Origin: Pseudomonas thivervalensis
GTDB lineage: Bacteria; Pseudomonadota; Gammaproteobacteria; Pseudomonadales; Pseudomonadaceae
Assembly: GCF_001269655.1 (NCBI RefSeq)
Contig: NZ_LHVE01000008.1
Location: forward strand, 62,001 to 126,000
Length of the DNA: 64,000 nt
Direction of reading: 5' to 3'
In this document: piece after piece, positions 8,657 to 18,900 of the stretch
Layout of the letters: the number at the start of each line of letters is the position of its first letter
Position numbering within the stretch: position 1 is the first letter of the stretch
Position numbers and translations under genes: made by a program
The notes under the pieces: generated by a model
Database searches by the model: none
The model's input: the letters and a program-made list of their open reading frames with translations, nothing else
Told to the model about the DNA's origin: nothing

Positions 8657-10948
8657 ATGCCGTACCGCGTCTTATTCGGCAGTCTGTTGCTGCTGTTGTC
8701 TTTTAGCGCAGCCGCCGGGAATTCCACTCCCGCGATCTCCTACAGCCGCGACATCCAGCCGATCTTCACGGAAAAATGCGTGGCCTGTCATGCCTGCTAC
8801 GACTCCGCCTGCCAGTTGAACCTGGGCAGTGGCGAAGGCGCGGCACGGGGCGCGAGCAAGGTGTCGGTGTATGACGGCGAGCGGCGCCAGGCGGCCGACC
8901 CGACCCGCTTGTTCTATGACGCCTGGGGCCCGCGCGCCTGGCAGCGCAAGGGCTTCTATTCAGTGCTTGACGCCCAGGGCAGCCAGGCTGCGTTGATGGC
9001 GCGCATGCTGGAGTTGGGCCACCGCACGCCGTTGCAGCCCAACGCCAAGCTGCCGGAAGAGATCGTCCTGGGCCTCGATCGTGACAACAGTTGCGCGATG
9101 CCGGGTCAATTCGACGAATACGCAGGTGCCCATCCCAGGGAAGGCATGCCCCTGGCCGTCACCGGTCTGACCGACCAGCAATACCAGACCCTGCAGCGCT
9201 GGTTGGCCGCAGGCGCCCCGATCGATCAGCAAGCCCTGGCCCCAAGCGCTGCTGAAGCCTTGCAGGTGGTGCAATGGGAAAACCTGCTCAATGCCCCGGG
9301 CGCCCGGGAAAGCCTGGTGGCCCGCTGGTTGTTCGAACATTGGTTCCTGGCGCACATTTATTTCAAGGGCGGCGAGCCGGGGCATTTCTTCCAATGGGTC
9401 CGTTCGCGCACGCCCACCGGCCAGCCCATCGACCTGATCAACACCCGCCGCCCGAACGATGATCCCGGCACCCGCGTCTACTATCGGCTCTGGCCGGTGC
9501 AAGGGGTGATCGTGCACAAGACCCACATCACCTACGGCTTGAGTGCGGCGAAGATGGCGCGCATCAAGAGCCTGTTCTACAGCGGCAAGTGGCAGGTCAC
9601 CGCGTTGCCGGGCTACGGTCCGGAGCGCCGGGCCAACCCGTTCTCCACCTTCGAAGCGATCCCGGCCCAGGCCCGCTACCAGTTCATGCTCGATAACGCC
9701 GAGTACTTCGTGCGTACGTTCATTCGCGGGCCGGTGTGCCGGGGCCAGATCGCCACGGACGTGATCCGCGACAATTTCTGGGCGCTGTTCCAGGCCCCCG
9801 AGCACGACCTGTACATCACCGATCCGAACTACCGCGGCCAGGCCACGCCGTTGCTGGCGATGCCGGGCCAGAACGACGACGTGGGCAGCGTCGTCAGCCT
9901 GTGGCTCGACTACCGTGACAAGCGCAACGAGTACGAAGCCTTGCGCCGTGACAACTATGCCGAGCTGCCAGCGCCGAGCTGGTCGACGCTGTGGGCCGGC
10001 AACGACAACGCGCTGCTGAGCATTTTCCGGCATTTCGACAGTGCTTCGGTCACCAAGGGGTTGATCGGCGAGGTGCCACAGACGATGTGGCTGTTCGACT
10101 TCCCGTTGCTGGAGCGTACCTATTACCAGCTGGCGGTGAATTTCGACGTGTTCGGCAACGTCTCCCACCAGGCCCAGACCCGGCTGTATTTCGACTTGAT
10201 CCGCAACGGTGCGGAGCAGAACTTCCTGCGCCTGATGCCGGCTGATTCCCGTGAAGGCTACCTGGACGATTGGTACCAGGACGGCGGCAAGGTCAAGATG
10301 TGGCTCGATTACGAGGCTATCGACGATGACAAACCGACCGCCCTCAAGCTTGACGAACACGACCCCAAGCGCGATTTCGCCCAGCAACTGCTCGCCCGTT
10401 ATGGGGAGCTGAACGCGCATCCGGATCCCATCAACCGCTGCGACGGTGCCTACTGCTCGCGCCCGAACATCGACCCGGCGCTGCAAAACGCCGAGCAGGC
10501 CCTCAGCCGGCTGGTGTCGCGCCCGGCGGCGGGGCTCAAGGTGATCGACCAACTGCCGGAAGCGACCTTGCTGCGCATCGAAACCACCAGCGGTCATCGG
10601 GAGATCTATAGCCTGCTGCGCAATCGTGCCCACAGCAACGTCGCGTTCCTGTTGGGCGAGGAGCGGCGCTACCAGCCAGGGCTGGACACGCTGACGGTCT
10701 ACCCAGGGGTGCTCAGCAGCTATCCGAACTTCATGTTCAACATCCCGGCCGTGCAAGTGCCGGCCTTCGTCGAAGCCATGCAAGGCGCCCAGGATGTGTC
10801 GGCGTTCGAGCGGATTATCGAGCGCTGGGGGGTTCGCCGCAGCCACCCGCAGTTCTGGGACTACTTCCATGACCTGAGCCAATACATCCAGGAGACGGAG
10901 CCCGTTGAAAGCGGTGTACTGGACATGAATCGCTACCAGAACCTCTGA
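8657..10948 (+). CDS. cti: Periplasmic cis/trans fatty-acid isomerase
   Basis: 763 aa. Converts cis-unsaturated acyl chains of membrane phospholipids to trans, a rapid membrane-stiffening response to solvents and heat known in Pseudomonas. The signal peptide is MPYRVLFGSLLLLLSFSAAA; a cytochrome c-type heme site Cys41-X2-Cys44-His45 (KCVACH) follows. The start is ATG 8657; an in-frame TTG 78 bp upstream would disrupt the signal peptide. Monocistronic by spacing. Confidence 0.93.
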   Translation: MPYRVLFGSLLLLLSFSAAAGNSTPAISYSRDIQPIFTEKCVACHACYDSACQLNLGSGEGAARGASKVSVYDGERRQAADPTRLFYDAWGPRAWQRKGFYSVLDAQGSQAALMARMLELGHRTPLQPNAKLPEEIVLGLDRDNSCAMPGQFDEYAGAHPREGMPLAVTGLTDQQYQTLQRWLAAGAPIDQQALAPSAAEALQVVQWENLLNAPGARESLVARWLFEHWFLAHIYFKGGEPGHFFQWVRSRTPTGQPIDLINTRRPNDDPGTRVYYRLWPVQGVIVHKTHITYGLSAAKMARIKSLFYSGKWQVTALPGYGPERRANPFSTFEAIPAQARYQFMLDNAEYFVRTFIRGPVCRGQIATDVIRDNFWALFQAPEHDLYITDPNYRGQATPLLAMPGQNDDVGSVVSLWLDYRDKRNEYEALRRDNYAELPAPSWSTLWAGNDNALLSIFRHFDSASVTKGLIGEVPQTMWLFDFPLLERTYYQLAVNFDVFGNVSHQAQTRLYFDLIRNGAEQNFLRLMPADSREGYLDDWYQDGGKVKMWLDYEAIDDDKPTALKLDEHDPKRDFAQQLLARYGELNAHPDPINRCDGAYCSRPNIDPALQNAEQALSRLVSRPAAGLKVIDQLPEATLLRIETTSGHREIYSLLRNRAHSNVAFLLGEERRYQPGLDTLTVYPGVLSSYPNFMFNIPAVQVPAFVEAMQGAQDVSAFERIIERWGVRRSHPQFWDYFHDLSQYIQETEPVESGVLDMNRYQNL

Positions 10949-10953
10949 TCGAC

Positions 10954-10993
10954 AGCGCCGGCGGCAAACCCCGTGCCGCCGGGCGCTTTCCTG
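10954..10993 (+). terminator. Probable terminator hairpin after cti
   Basis: GCGCCGGCGGCA paired with TGCCGCCGGGCGC (one bulge), followed by only a short TTT. Strong stem, weak U-tract, so termination is probable rather than certain. Confidence 0.5.
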
Positions 10994-10994
10994 A

Positions 10995-11648
<654 letters not shown>

Positions 11649-11690
11649 TAGGTGTTCGCTGCGCACAAAACACTGTGGCAAGGGCGCTTG

Positions 11691-11820
11691 CTGTGGCGAG
11701 GGAGCTTGCTCCCGCTCGATTGCGAAGCAATCGCCAGGTAATCGATGCATTCTCGTGATGATGCAGGGGTTGCCTGGGGACCGCTTCGCGGTCCAGCGGG
11801 AGCAAGCTCCCTCGCCACAA
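11691..11820. repeat. REP pair, GTGGCGAGGGAGC type, long spacer
   Basis: TGTGGCGAGGGAGCTTGCTC and its inverse enclose about 80 bp. The enclosed spacer closely resembles that of the pair at 47799-47930. Confidence 0.9.
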
Positions 11821-11854
11821 AAGCTTCAGTGATCGGCTCGTAACTCGTCGACTT

Positions 11855-11946
11855 CTGTGGGAGCGAGCTTGCTCGCGATAGCGGTGGGTCAGCTTGCGAT
11901 GATGTTGAATGTGCCTTTGTCATCGCGAGCAAGCTCGCTCCCACAA
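11855..11946. repeat. REP pair, GTGGGAGCGAGC type, convergent
   Basis: CTGTGGGAGCGAGCTTGCTC and its inverse, immediately after the previous pair and just beyond the end of cobM. Confidence 0.9.
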
Positions 11947-11960
11947 GGGACAGTGATGAG

Positions 11961-12707
11961 TCAGGGGCGATAGAGATGCGCATGCCCGGCGCGGTACAGC
12001 GAAGATTCGCTGAACACATCGTTGCCCAGCACCCGTCCCACCAGAATCAGCGCCGTGCGGCGAAAGCCCTTGGCTTGCACCTTTGCCGCGATATCGTCCA
12101 ACGTCCCTATCACCCAATCCTGGTCTGGCCAGGTCGCCCGGTGGATCACCGCAATCGGACAATCGGCGCCGTAGTGGGGCAGCAGTTCGTCGACGATCTT
12201 TTCCAGATGATTGACCCCCAGGTGAATCGCCATGGTCGCGCCGTGCTGCGCCAGGCTGCCCAGTTCCTCCCCGGCGGGCATCGGGGATTTGTCGGCGTAA
12301 CGGGTGAGGATCAGGCTTTGGGAGATGTCCGGCAAGGTCAGTTCGGCGCCCAGGAGAGCGGCGCAGGCTGAGGTCGCGGTCACGCCCGGGATGATTTCGA
12401 ACGGGATGTCCAGTTCCCGCAAACAACGAATCTGCTCGCCGATGGCACCGTAAAGGCTCGGGTCGCCGGAATGCACCCGGGCCACGTCCTGGCCCTTGAG
12501 ATGGGCGTTTCTGATCAATTCGATGATCTGTTCCAGGTGCAGCTCGGCACTGTTGATCACCTGTTCGGCACGGTGGCCCTCAAGGACGGCGGTCGGCACC
12601 AGCGAGCCGGCATAGATGATCACGGCGCACTGGCGGATCAGTCGCTGGCCCTTGACGGTGATGAGGTCCGGGTCGCCGGGGCCGGCGCCGATGAAGTACA
12701 CGGTCAT
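11961..12707 (-). CDS. cobM: Precorrin-4 C11-methyltransferase
   Basis: 248 aa SAM-dependent tetrapyrrole methylase, starting MTVYFIGAGPGDPDLITVKG with the glycine-rich SAM-binding loop; VHSGDPSLYGA and GVTATSACAA are further family signatures. It methylates C11 of precorrin-4 in the aerobic cobalamin pathway. Last gene of the leftward cbtB-cbtA-cobE-cobM set, 77 bp after cobE. Confidence 0.93.
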   Translation of the reverse strand: MTVYFIGAGPGDPDLITVKGQRLIRQCAVIIYAGSLVPTAVLEGHRAEQVINSAELHLEQIIELIRNAHLKGQDVARVHSGDPSLYGAIGEQIRCLRELDIPFEIIPGVTATSACAALLGAELTLPDISQSLILTRYADKSPMPAGEELGSLAQHGATMAIHLGVNHLEKIVDELLPHYGADCPIAVIHRATWPDQDWVIGTLDDIAAKVQAKGFRRTALILVGRVLGNDVFSESSLYRAGHAHLYRP

Positions 12708-12784
12708 GACCGGCTCCTGTGGAAGGTGGGTGAGCGTCGCCCAGATGAAAATCGCTCATGATCCTGGGCGCCGATTATCGGGAT

Positions 12785-13189
12785 TTACGCGACGACCGCC
12801 AATGCCAACGTGCTTTGGGGGCCTTTCTGTCGGGGGATCAGCAATGTTGACGGCGTGGTGCCCAGCTGGTCGGCCAAGGCCAGGGCGGCGCTTTCGGCGA
12901 TGCCGTAGCAACCGGTTCGCTCGAAGGCGATCGCGGAGCGGTGACTGAGCCGCTGCTCGTACTCGGCCAATTGTTCGACGCTGAAGCAGGTCAGCGGCAG
13001 GGCCAGTTGCCCGGCCAGTTCCAACAGTCCGGGCTCGTCACGCTTGAAGTCGATACTGGCCAGGGCCCGTACCTGGTGCAGCCCGATGCCGTGGGCCAGC
13101 AACGTCTGTTCGAGCAGGGCCCGCAGCGTGCTGGCCGGGCAACCGCGCTGGCAGCCCAGGCCGATCACCAGGATCGGCGCGGCGCTCAT
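12785..13189 (-). CDS. cobE: CobE / CbiG C-terminal-domain protein
   Basis: 134 aa, MSAAPILVIGLGCQRGCPAS..., the CbiG-C/CobE fold. CobE is linked to ring contraction steps in corrin synthesis but its role in the aerobic route is not settled. Its ATG overlaps the cbtA stop in an ATGA arrangement, so translation is coupled. Confidence 0.88.
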   Translation of the reverse strand: MSAAPILVIGLGCQRGCPASTLRALLEQTLLAHGIGLHQVRALASIDFKRDEPGLLELAGQLALPLTCFSVEQLAEYEQRLSHRSAIAFERTGCYGIAESAALALADQLGTTPSTLLIPRQKGPQSTLALAVVA

Positions 13190-13881
13190 GCGTCGTGGTG
13201 GGCCTGGCCGTCACGGCGAAACAGCCAGGCGCTGATCAGGCCCAGGGCCAGCCAGAACGCGACGTTGGTCACCTGCGAGGCAATCTTGAATTGGCTCTCA
13301 AGCGCTTCGGGCGCCAGCATCGAATGGACGTCGGGCTGTGGCGCACCGATGACGTGGGGCACCAGCAACGTCGCCGCGCCCAGCACCTTGAGCAGCCAAT
13401 GCCGGCCGAAGACGACCAAGGCAATACCCACCGCCGTGGACGCCGCGGTGCCAATCCACCACATCTGCCGCTGGGCCAGGTCGGCCGCCGCGGTGCCGGG
13501 CAATTCCGGGGGCAGGCCGAGGGTCGGTGCCAGGACGAACGTGGCATAACCGGCCAAGCCCCAGAGCAGGCCTTGGGAAGTGCGAGTCGGTGCGCGCAAG
13601 GTGTACAAGCCGGCCAGCATCAGGGCAAAACCCACGGCCACCACCAGGTTGCCGCCGGTGGTGGACAGTACCCGCTGCCAGCCGTCTTCCGGTTCCCAGG
13701 CTTCGGCGTCATGGGTATGCGCGGCCCCGGCGGCGTGTTCATGGACTTCGGTCGCCGGGGCCTTCTCGAAGGTTTCGGCCTGGAGAATCAGCGGCGACAC
13801 CCAGAAGCTTTGCAACAGGGTCAGCAGCAGGGCGGCCAGCAAGCCGCTGAAACCGGCGGTCTGGGCGATACGCTTGATCAT
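13186..13881 (-). CDS. cbtA: CbtA, predicted cobalt transporter subunit
   Basis: 231 aa polytopic membrane protein starting MIKRIAQTAGFSGLLAALLL, with about five hydrophobic segments and a His-rich acidic loop near residues 45-58 (HEHAAGAAHTHDAE). CbtA was predicted as a cobalt transporter from its B12-riboswitch control and its pairing with CbtB. An in-frame start 7 codons upstream is less likely. Only 11 bp separate it from cbtB. Confidence 0.88.
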   Translation of the reverse strand: MIKRIAQTAGFSGLLAALLLTLLQSFWVSPLILQAETFEKAPATEVHEHAAGAAHTHDAEAWEPEDGWQRVLSTTGGNLVVAVGFALMLAGLYTLRAPTRTSQGLLWGLAGYATFVLAPTLGLPPELPGTAAADLAQRQMWWIGTAASTAVGIALVVFGRHWLLKVLGAATLLVPHVIGAPQPDVHSMLAPEALESQFKIASQVTNVAFWLALGLISAWLFRRDGQAHHDA

Positions 13882-13892
13882 GTCGTCGGTTC

Positions 13893-14081
13893 TCAATGGC
13901 ACGGAAAGGCGGCGCTGTGGCGGGTGTCGTGGGCGGCGTTATGCACCGCTTCGATGTGGGAGAAGCCGGCGAAATAGACCAGCCCCGCACCCAGGATCGA
14001 AGCCAGGATCGCGGCGCTCAGGCGTTGGCTCAAGGTGGTGGTGCTGCTGGCGGAGCGGGCGGTGCTGCTGATGGTCGACAT
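13893..14081 (-). CDS. cbtB: CbtB, small histidine-tailed cobalt transporter subunit
   Basis: 62 aa. One transmembrane helix (AAILASILGAGLVYFAGF) is followed by a His-containing tail (HIEAVHNAAHDTRHSAAF). This architecture, one helix plus a metal-binding His tail, defines CbtB. Start MSTISSTARS with GAGGG just upstream. First gene after the leftward cobalamin riboswitch. Confidence 0.88.
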   Translation of the reverse strand: MSTISSTARSASSTTTLSQRLSAAILASILGAGLVYFAGFSHIEAVHNAAHDTRHSAAFPCH

Positions 14082-14189
14082 GGCGCTTCCCTCTGTTTTG
14101 GTTCCGTGGGAGATGCGAGCGCGATGAGACCCGGGCGAAAGCCCGCCAAGGTTCGAACAGCGCCCGCCCACCGCGGGTTTGTTGATGCA

Positions 14190-14388
14190 TGAGTCATGGG
14201 CCGGTCTCCGGGCTCACGAGGGGCCGGGCTTGTGCCTGGCCTGCAAGCGTCACCCTTCCCATGTCCGTGGACACAGTGGTTCAGACGCTTCGCTCGCTTA
14301 CCGTTGCGGGGGCAGCACCGGACTGACGTGGCTTTGGAGTAAAGCACACGATTCACCGGTTTCCCGTTTCACCCTGTGAAGGGCACCC
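14190..14388 (-). promoter_or_regulatory. Cobalamin riboswitch upstream of cbtBA-cobE-cobM
   Basis: Read leftward: GGTGCCCTTCACAGGGTGAA at the 5' end, then GCTGCCCCCGCAACGGTAAG, a B12 box in variant form (ACCACTGTG), GGGAAGGGTGACGC and GCCCGGAGACCGGCCC. These are the conserved blocks of the AdoCbl riboswitch in order. cbtB starts about 110 nt downstream. Confidence 0.92.
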
Positions 14389-14458
14389 ATTACAAGGCGC
14401 ACAGGAGAGCATGGGCAGGGGGAGGGCGTCAATGCACAAGGGCCGCGGCGAGCGGGCT

Positions 14459-14555
14459 GTTGTGGCGAGGGAGCTTGCTCCCGCTGGGCAGCGCAGCGGC
14501 CCCGGCTCTTTACGGTCGCTGCGCAACCGAGCGGGAGCAAGCTCCCTCGCCACAA
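14459..14555. repeat. REP pair, GTGGCGAGGGAGC type
   Basis: Inverted copies sit exactly between the two divergent cobalamin riboswitches. Confidence 0.9.
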
Positions 14556-14610
14556 CAGCGTCCGGCATATTACTTGCGGAGATTGACCCGCCTCCACACC
14601 CTGCGTAGCC

Positions 14611-14806
14611 TTGCGCCTTCGAGGTTCTTCGGCATGCGCCGAAGCTAAGAAGGGAACGCGGTCAAAGCCGCGGCTGCCCCCGCAACTGTGAACGGTGAGG
14701 TTTCTGCAAGGCCACTGTGCATGTCCTTTTATCAAAGGCGCACGGGAAGGCGCAGCAATTGCCAGTCTGAAGACCGGCCCGCCGTCAGCCAGGAGACCTG
14801 CCTCGA
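14611..14806 (+). promoter_or_regulatory. Cobalamin riboswitch upstream of cobW-cobN
   Basis: GAGGTTCTTCGGCATGCGCC, AAGAAGGGAA, GCTGCCCCCGCAACTGTGAA, the canonical B12 box GCCACTG at 14711-14717, CGGGAAGGCGCAG and GCCAGTCTGAAGACCGGCCC occur in the conserved order. cobW begins about 110 nt downstream. Confidence 0.94.
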
Positions 14807-14917
14807 AACAGATTCTCACTACAACCGGGCGGGGTGATCCGGTGGCGAAATCTTCCGCGCGCGCCTGTGCCAGCGGTTGTCGTCCCGTTTGCCCGCCACC
14901 TTGCCAAAGGGCATCCG

Positions 14918-15982
14918 ATGAAAACACTGGCCAAACTCCCCGTCACCATCGTCACCGGCTTCCTCGGCTCGGGTAAAACCACCTTGCTGCGGCACATGCT
15001 CGACAACGCCCAGGGCCGGCGCATCGCCGTGATCGTCAACGAGTTCGGCGAGCTGGGCATCGACGGTGAGATCCTCAAGCAGTGCACCATCGGTTGCACC
15101 GAAGAAGAAGCCAGCGGCCGCGTCTACGAACTGGCCAACGGTTGCCTGTGCTGCACGGTGCAGGAAGAGTTCTTCCCGGTGATGCGTGAACTGGTCGCCC
15201 GGCGTGGCGACCTTGACCATATCCTGATCGAAACCTCCGGCCTGGCCCTGCCCAAGCCGCTGGTCCAGGCCTTCCAGTGGCCGGAAATCCGCAGCGCCTG
15301 CACCGTCGACGCGGTCATCACCGTGGTCGACAGCCCGGCCGTGGCCGCCGGTACCTTCGCTGCCTTCCCCGACCAGGTCGACGCCCAGCGCAAACTCGAC
15401 CCGAACCTGGATCACGAATCGCCGCTGCACGAACTGTTTGCCGACCAACTGGCCAGCGCCGACCTGGTGATCCTCAACAAGGCTGATCTGATCAGCCCTG
15501 AAGACCTGGCCAAGGTGCGCCTGGAAGTCGCCGAAGAACTGCCACCGGCGGTCAAGGTCATCGAAGCCAGCAGCGGTCGCCTGCCGCTGGACGTGTTGAT
15601 CGGCCTGGGCGCCGGTTCCGAAGAGCACATCGATGGCCGCCACAGCCATCACGACCATCATCACGATGGCGACGATGACGACCACGATCATGACGCCTTC
15701 GACTCCATTTCCATCGAACTGCCCCAGGCCGACGAAAGCCTGTTGCTGGACGCGCTGACGCAACTGGTGGTCCAGCACGGCGTGCTGCGGGTCAAGGGTT
15801 TCGCGGCGATCCCGAACAAACCGATGCGCCTGTTGATCCAGGGTGTCGGCACGCGTTTCGACAAACATTTTGACCGCCAGTGGGGCGCCGACGAAGCGCG
15901 GGTCACCCGTCTGGTGCTGATTGGCCAGGCGCTCGATGCCGCGCTGCTCGAAGCGCAGTTGCGCGCCGCCCTCAGCGCCTAA
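14918..15982 (+). CDS. cobW: CobW GTPase, cobalt metallochaperone for cobaltochelatase
   Basis: 354 aa, G3E GTPase. Walker A GFLGSGKT at residues 14-21, NEFGELGID at 41-49, and GCLCC at 75-79, the cysteine metal site of COG0523 proteins. A His/Asp-rich stretch (HSHHDHHHDGDDDDHDHD) in the second half probably binds metal. It stands just before cobN and under a B12 riboswitch, which favours cobalt delivery rather than a zinc role. Start MKTLAKLPVT; upstream in-frame codons lie in the leader. Confidence 0.94.
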   Translation: MKTLAKLPVTIVTGFLGSGKTTLLRHMLDNAQGRRIAVIVNEFGELGIDGEILKQCTIGCTEEEASGRVYELANGCLCCTVQEEFFPVMRELVARRGDLDHILIETSGLALPKPLVQAFQWPEIRSACTVDAVITVVDSPAVAAGTFAAFPDQVDAQRKLDPNLDHESPLHELFADQLASADLVILNKADLISPEDLAKVRLEVAEELPPAVKVIEASSGRLPLDVLIGLGAGSEEHIDGRHSHHDHHHDGDDDDHDHDAFDSISIELPQADESLLLDALTQLVVQHGVLRVKGFAAIPNKPMRLLIQGVGTRFDKHFDRQWGADEARVTRLVLIGQALDAALLEAQLRAALSA

Positions 15983-15985
15983 GCC

Positions 15986-18900
15986 ATGCACCTGCTCAGG
16001 ACCCAGCCCGGCGGTTTCGTGTCGGATGACAACATTGCCGATTTGGGGCAAACCCCCGCCGAACTGGTGATCCTGTGCAGCGGCGACTCCAGCCTGGCGC
16101 TGCTGGCCGAAGCGGCGAAGCAGTTGCCGGGTGATTATCCGCAGTTTCGCCTCGCCAACCCGATGCAGGTGCAGAACCACGCCTCGGTGGATCTGTATTT
16201 CGAGGACGTGCTGCAATACGCCAAGGTCATCCTGTTGTCGCTGCACGGCGGCATTGGCTATTGGCGCTACGGCATCGAGCGCCTGATGGAATTGGCCGGG
16301 CGCGGGGTGAAGCTGATCCTGGTGCCGGGGGATGATCGACCGGACCCGGAGCTCAGTGACCTGAGCAACGTGGCCGTCGAGGACCGCGACCGGCTCTGGC
16401 AGTTTTTGCGCCAGGGCGGCCTGGGCAATGCCTTGGACCTGTTCCACAACCTCGGCAATCAATGGTTCGGCCGTGATTATCCATGGGCCGAGCCGCAGGC
16501 CCTGCCACGCACGGCGATCTATCACCCGCTAAAAACCAGCGCCAGCCTCGGCGATTGGCAAGCCGACTGGCAGGCCGACACACCGGTGGCGGCAGTGCTG
16601 TTTTATCGCTCCCACCTGCAAGCGGCGAACACCGCATTCATCGACGTGTTTTGCCAGCGCCTTCAAGCGGCGGGGCTCAATCCGCTGCCGATTGCCGTGG
16701 CCAGCCTCAAGGAGCCGGCTTGCCTTGCGCGGGTCGAGGACTGGCTGGACGAGGTCGAAGCGGCGGTGATCCTCAACACCACCGGCTTCGCTCAATCCAG
16801 TCCCGAAGCCCCGCATTTACGGCCGTTTCGCCGTAATATCCCGGTGATCCAGGCCATTTGCGCCCAGGACAACGAACCCGGCTGGCGTGCCAGCGAGCAG
16901 GGCTTGGGACCGCGGGACCTGGCGATGCACATTGCCTTGCCGGAACTGGACGGGCGGATCATCAGCCGCCCGATCAGTTTCAAGGACCTGGCCTGGCGCA
17001 GCGAGCGCAGCCAGAGCGACGTGGTCTGCTACCGGGCCGCGCCCGAGCGCATGGATTTTGTCGCCGAACTGGCCCAGCGCTGGACCACCCTGGCACGCCT
17101 GCCCAATGGGCAAAAGCGTGTGGCGCTGATCCTTGCCAACTACCCGACCCGGGACGGGCGCATCGGCAATGGCGTCGGCCTGGACACCCCGGCGGCAGCC
17201 TTGAATATCCTGCGGGCCCTGCAGGCGGAGGGCTATCCGCTGCCGGCCGAGCTGCCAGCGAGCGGTACTGCGTTGATCCAACAGTTGCTCGGCGGGGTCA
17301 GTAACGACCTGGACAGCCTCGACCTGCGTCCGTGTCACCAGAGCCTGGCCCTCGATGCCTACCAGGCCTTGTTCGCCGCGCTGCCCGAGGCCAATCGCCA
17401 AGCGGTGCTGGCGCGCAGGGGCTCGCCCGAGCAGGACCCGATGTTCCGCGACGGGCGCCTGATGGTCGCCGGCCTGCGCCTGGGCCTGACGTTCGTCGGC
17501 ATCCAGCCGGCGCGGGGTTATCAGGTCGATCCGAGTGCGGTGTACCACGACCCGGACCTGGTGCCGCCCCACGGCTATCTGGCGTTTTATTTCTGGTTGC
17601 GCCACACCTACGGCGTCCACGCAGTGATCCACGTCGGCAAGCACGGCAACCTCGAATGGCTGCCGGGCAAGGGCGTCGGGCTCTCGGAAAACTGCTGGCC
17701 GGATGTGCTGCTGGGGCCGCTGCCGAATATCTATCCGTTCATCGTCAACGACCCGGGCGAGGGCGCCCAGGCCAAGCGGCGCACCCAGGCGGTGATCATC
17801 GACCACCTGATGCCGCCGCTGACCCGGGCCGAAACCTATGGGCCGCTGCGTAACCTCGAGCTGCTGGCCGACGAATACTACGAGGCGCAATTGCTCGATC
17901 CGCGCCGCGCCCGGGAACTGCAACGGGACATCCTCAACCTGGTACGCGAGACGCACATCGATCGCGAACTGCAACTGGATGCCGGCCTCGACAGCGATGC
18001 CGACGCGGCGATCTGGCTGCCACGCCTCGACACTTACCTGTGCGACTTGAAGGAATCGCAGATCCGCGACGGCCTGCACATTTTTGGAGAATCACCCAGC
18101 GGGCGGCTGCGCATCGACACGTTGCTGGCGTTGCTGCGCATTCCCCGGGGCGACGGCAAAGGCGCGCAGTCGAGCCTGCTACGGGCGCTGGCCAAGGCGT
18201 TCGGGCTGGGTTTCGATCCGCTGGACTGTGTCTTGGCCGAGCCCTGGACGGGCGAGTGTCCCGAGGCGTTGCGTCAGGTCAGCGCCGAGCCTTGGCGTAC
18301 TGCCGGCGATACCCGCGAGCGCCTGGAGCTGTTCGCGGCGCAGTTGATCGGGCAGGCACTGGACGGCGCGTTCGAACCATTGGCGGGGGCGGGCTGGGAA
18401 ACGGTCTGCGATATCATTGAAAATCTGCGCTCCGTCGTCGCCCCGCGTCTGGACGCCTGCGGCCCGGCGGAAATACGTGGCCTGCTCGATGCCTTGGGCG
18501 GGCGCTTCGTGCCGGCCGGCCCAAGCGGCGCGCCGAGCCGCGGCCGCCTCGATGTGCTGCCCACCGGGCGCAACTTCTTCTCGGTGGACGTGCGCAACCT
18601 GCCCACTACCACGGCGTGGCGCATCGGTTTCCAGTCGGCGAACCTGATCCTTGAGCGGCACCTCCAAGACCACGGCGACCACCTGCGCCAGCTCGGCCTG
18701 TCGGTGTGGGGCACGGCCACCATGCGCACCGGTGGCGATGACATCGCCCAGGCCATGGCATTGATGGGCGTGCGTCCGGTGTGGGCCACCGGCAGCCAGC
18801 GGGTCGACGACTTCGAGATCCTGCCGCTGAGCCTGCTGGACCGGCCTCGGGTCGATGTCACGTTGCGCGTGTCCGGGTTCTTCCGGGACGCCTTTGCCAA

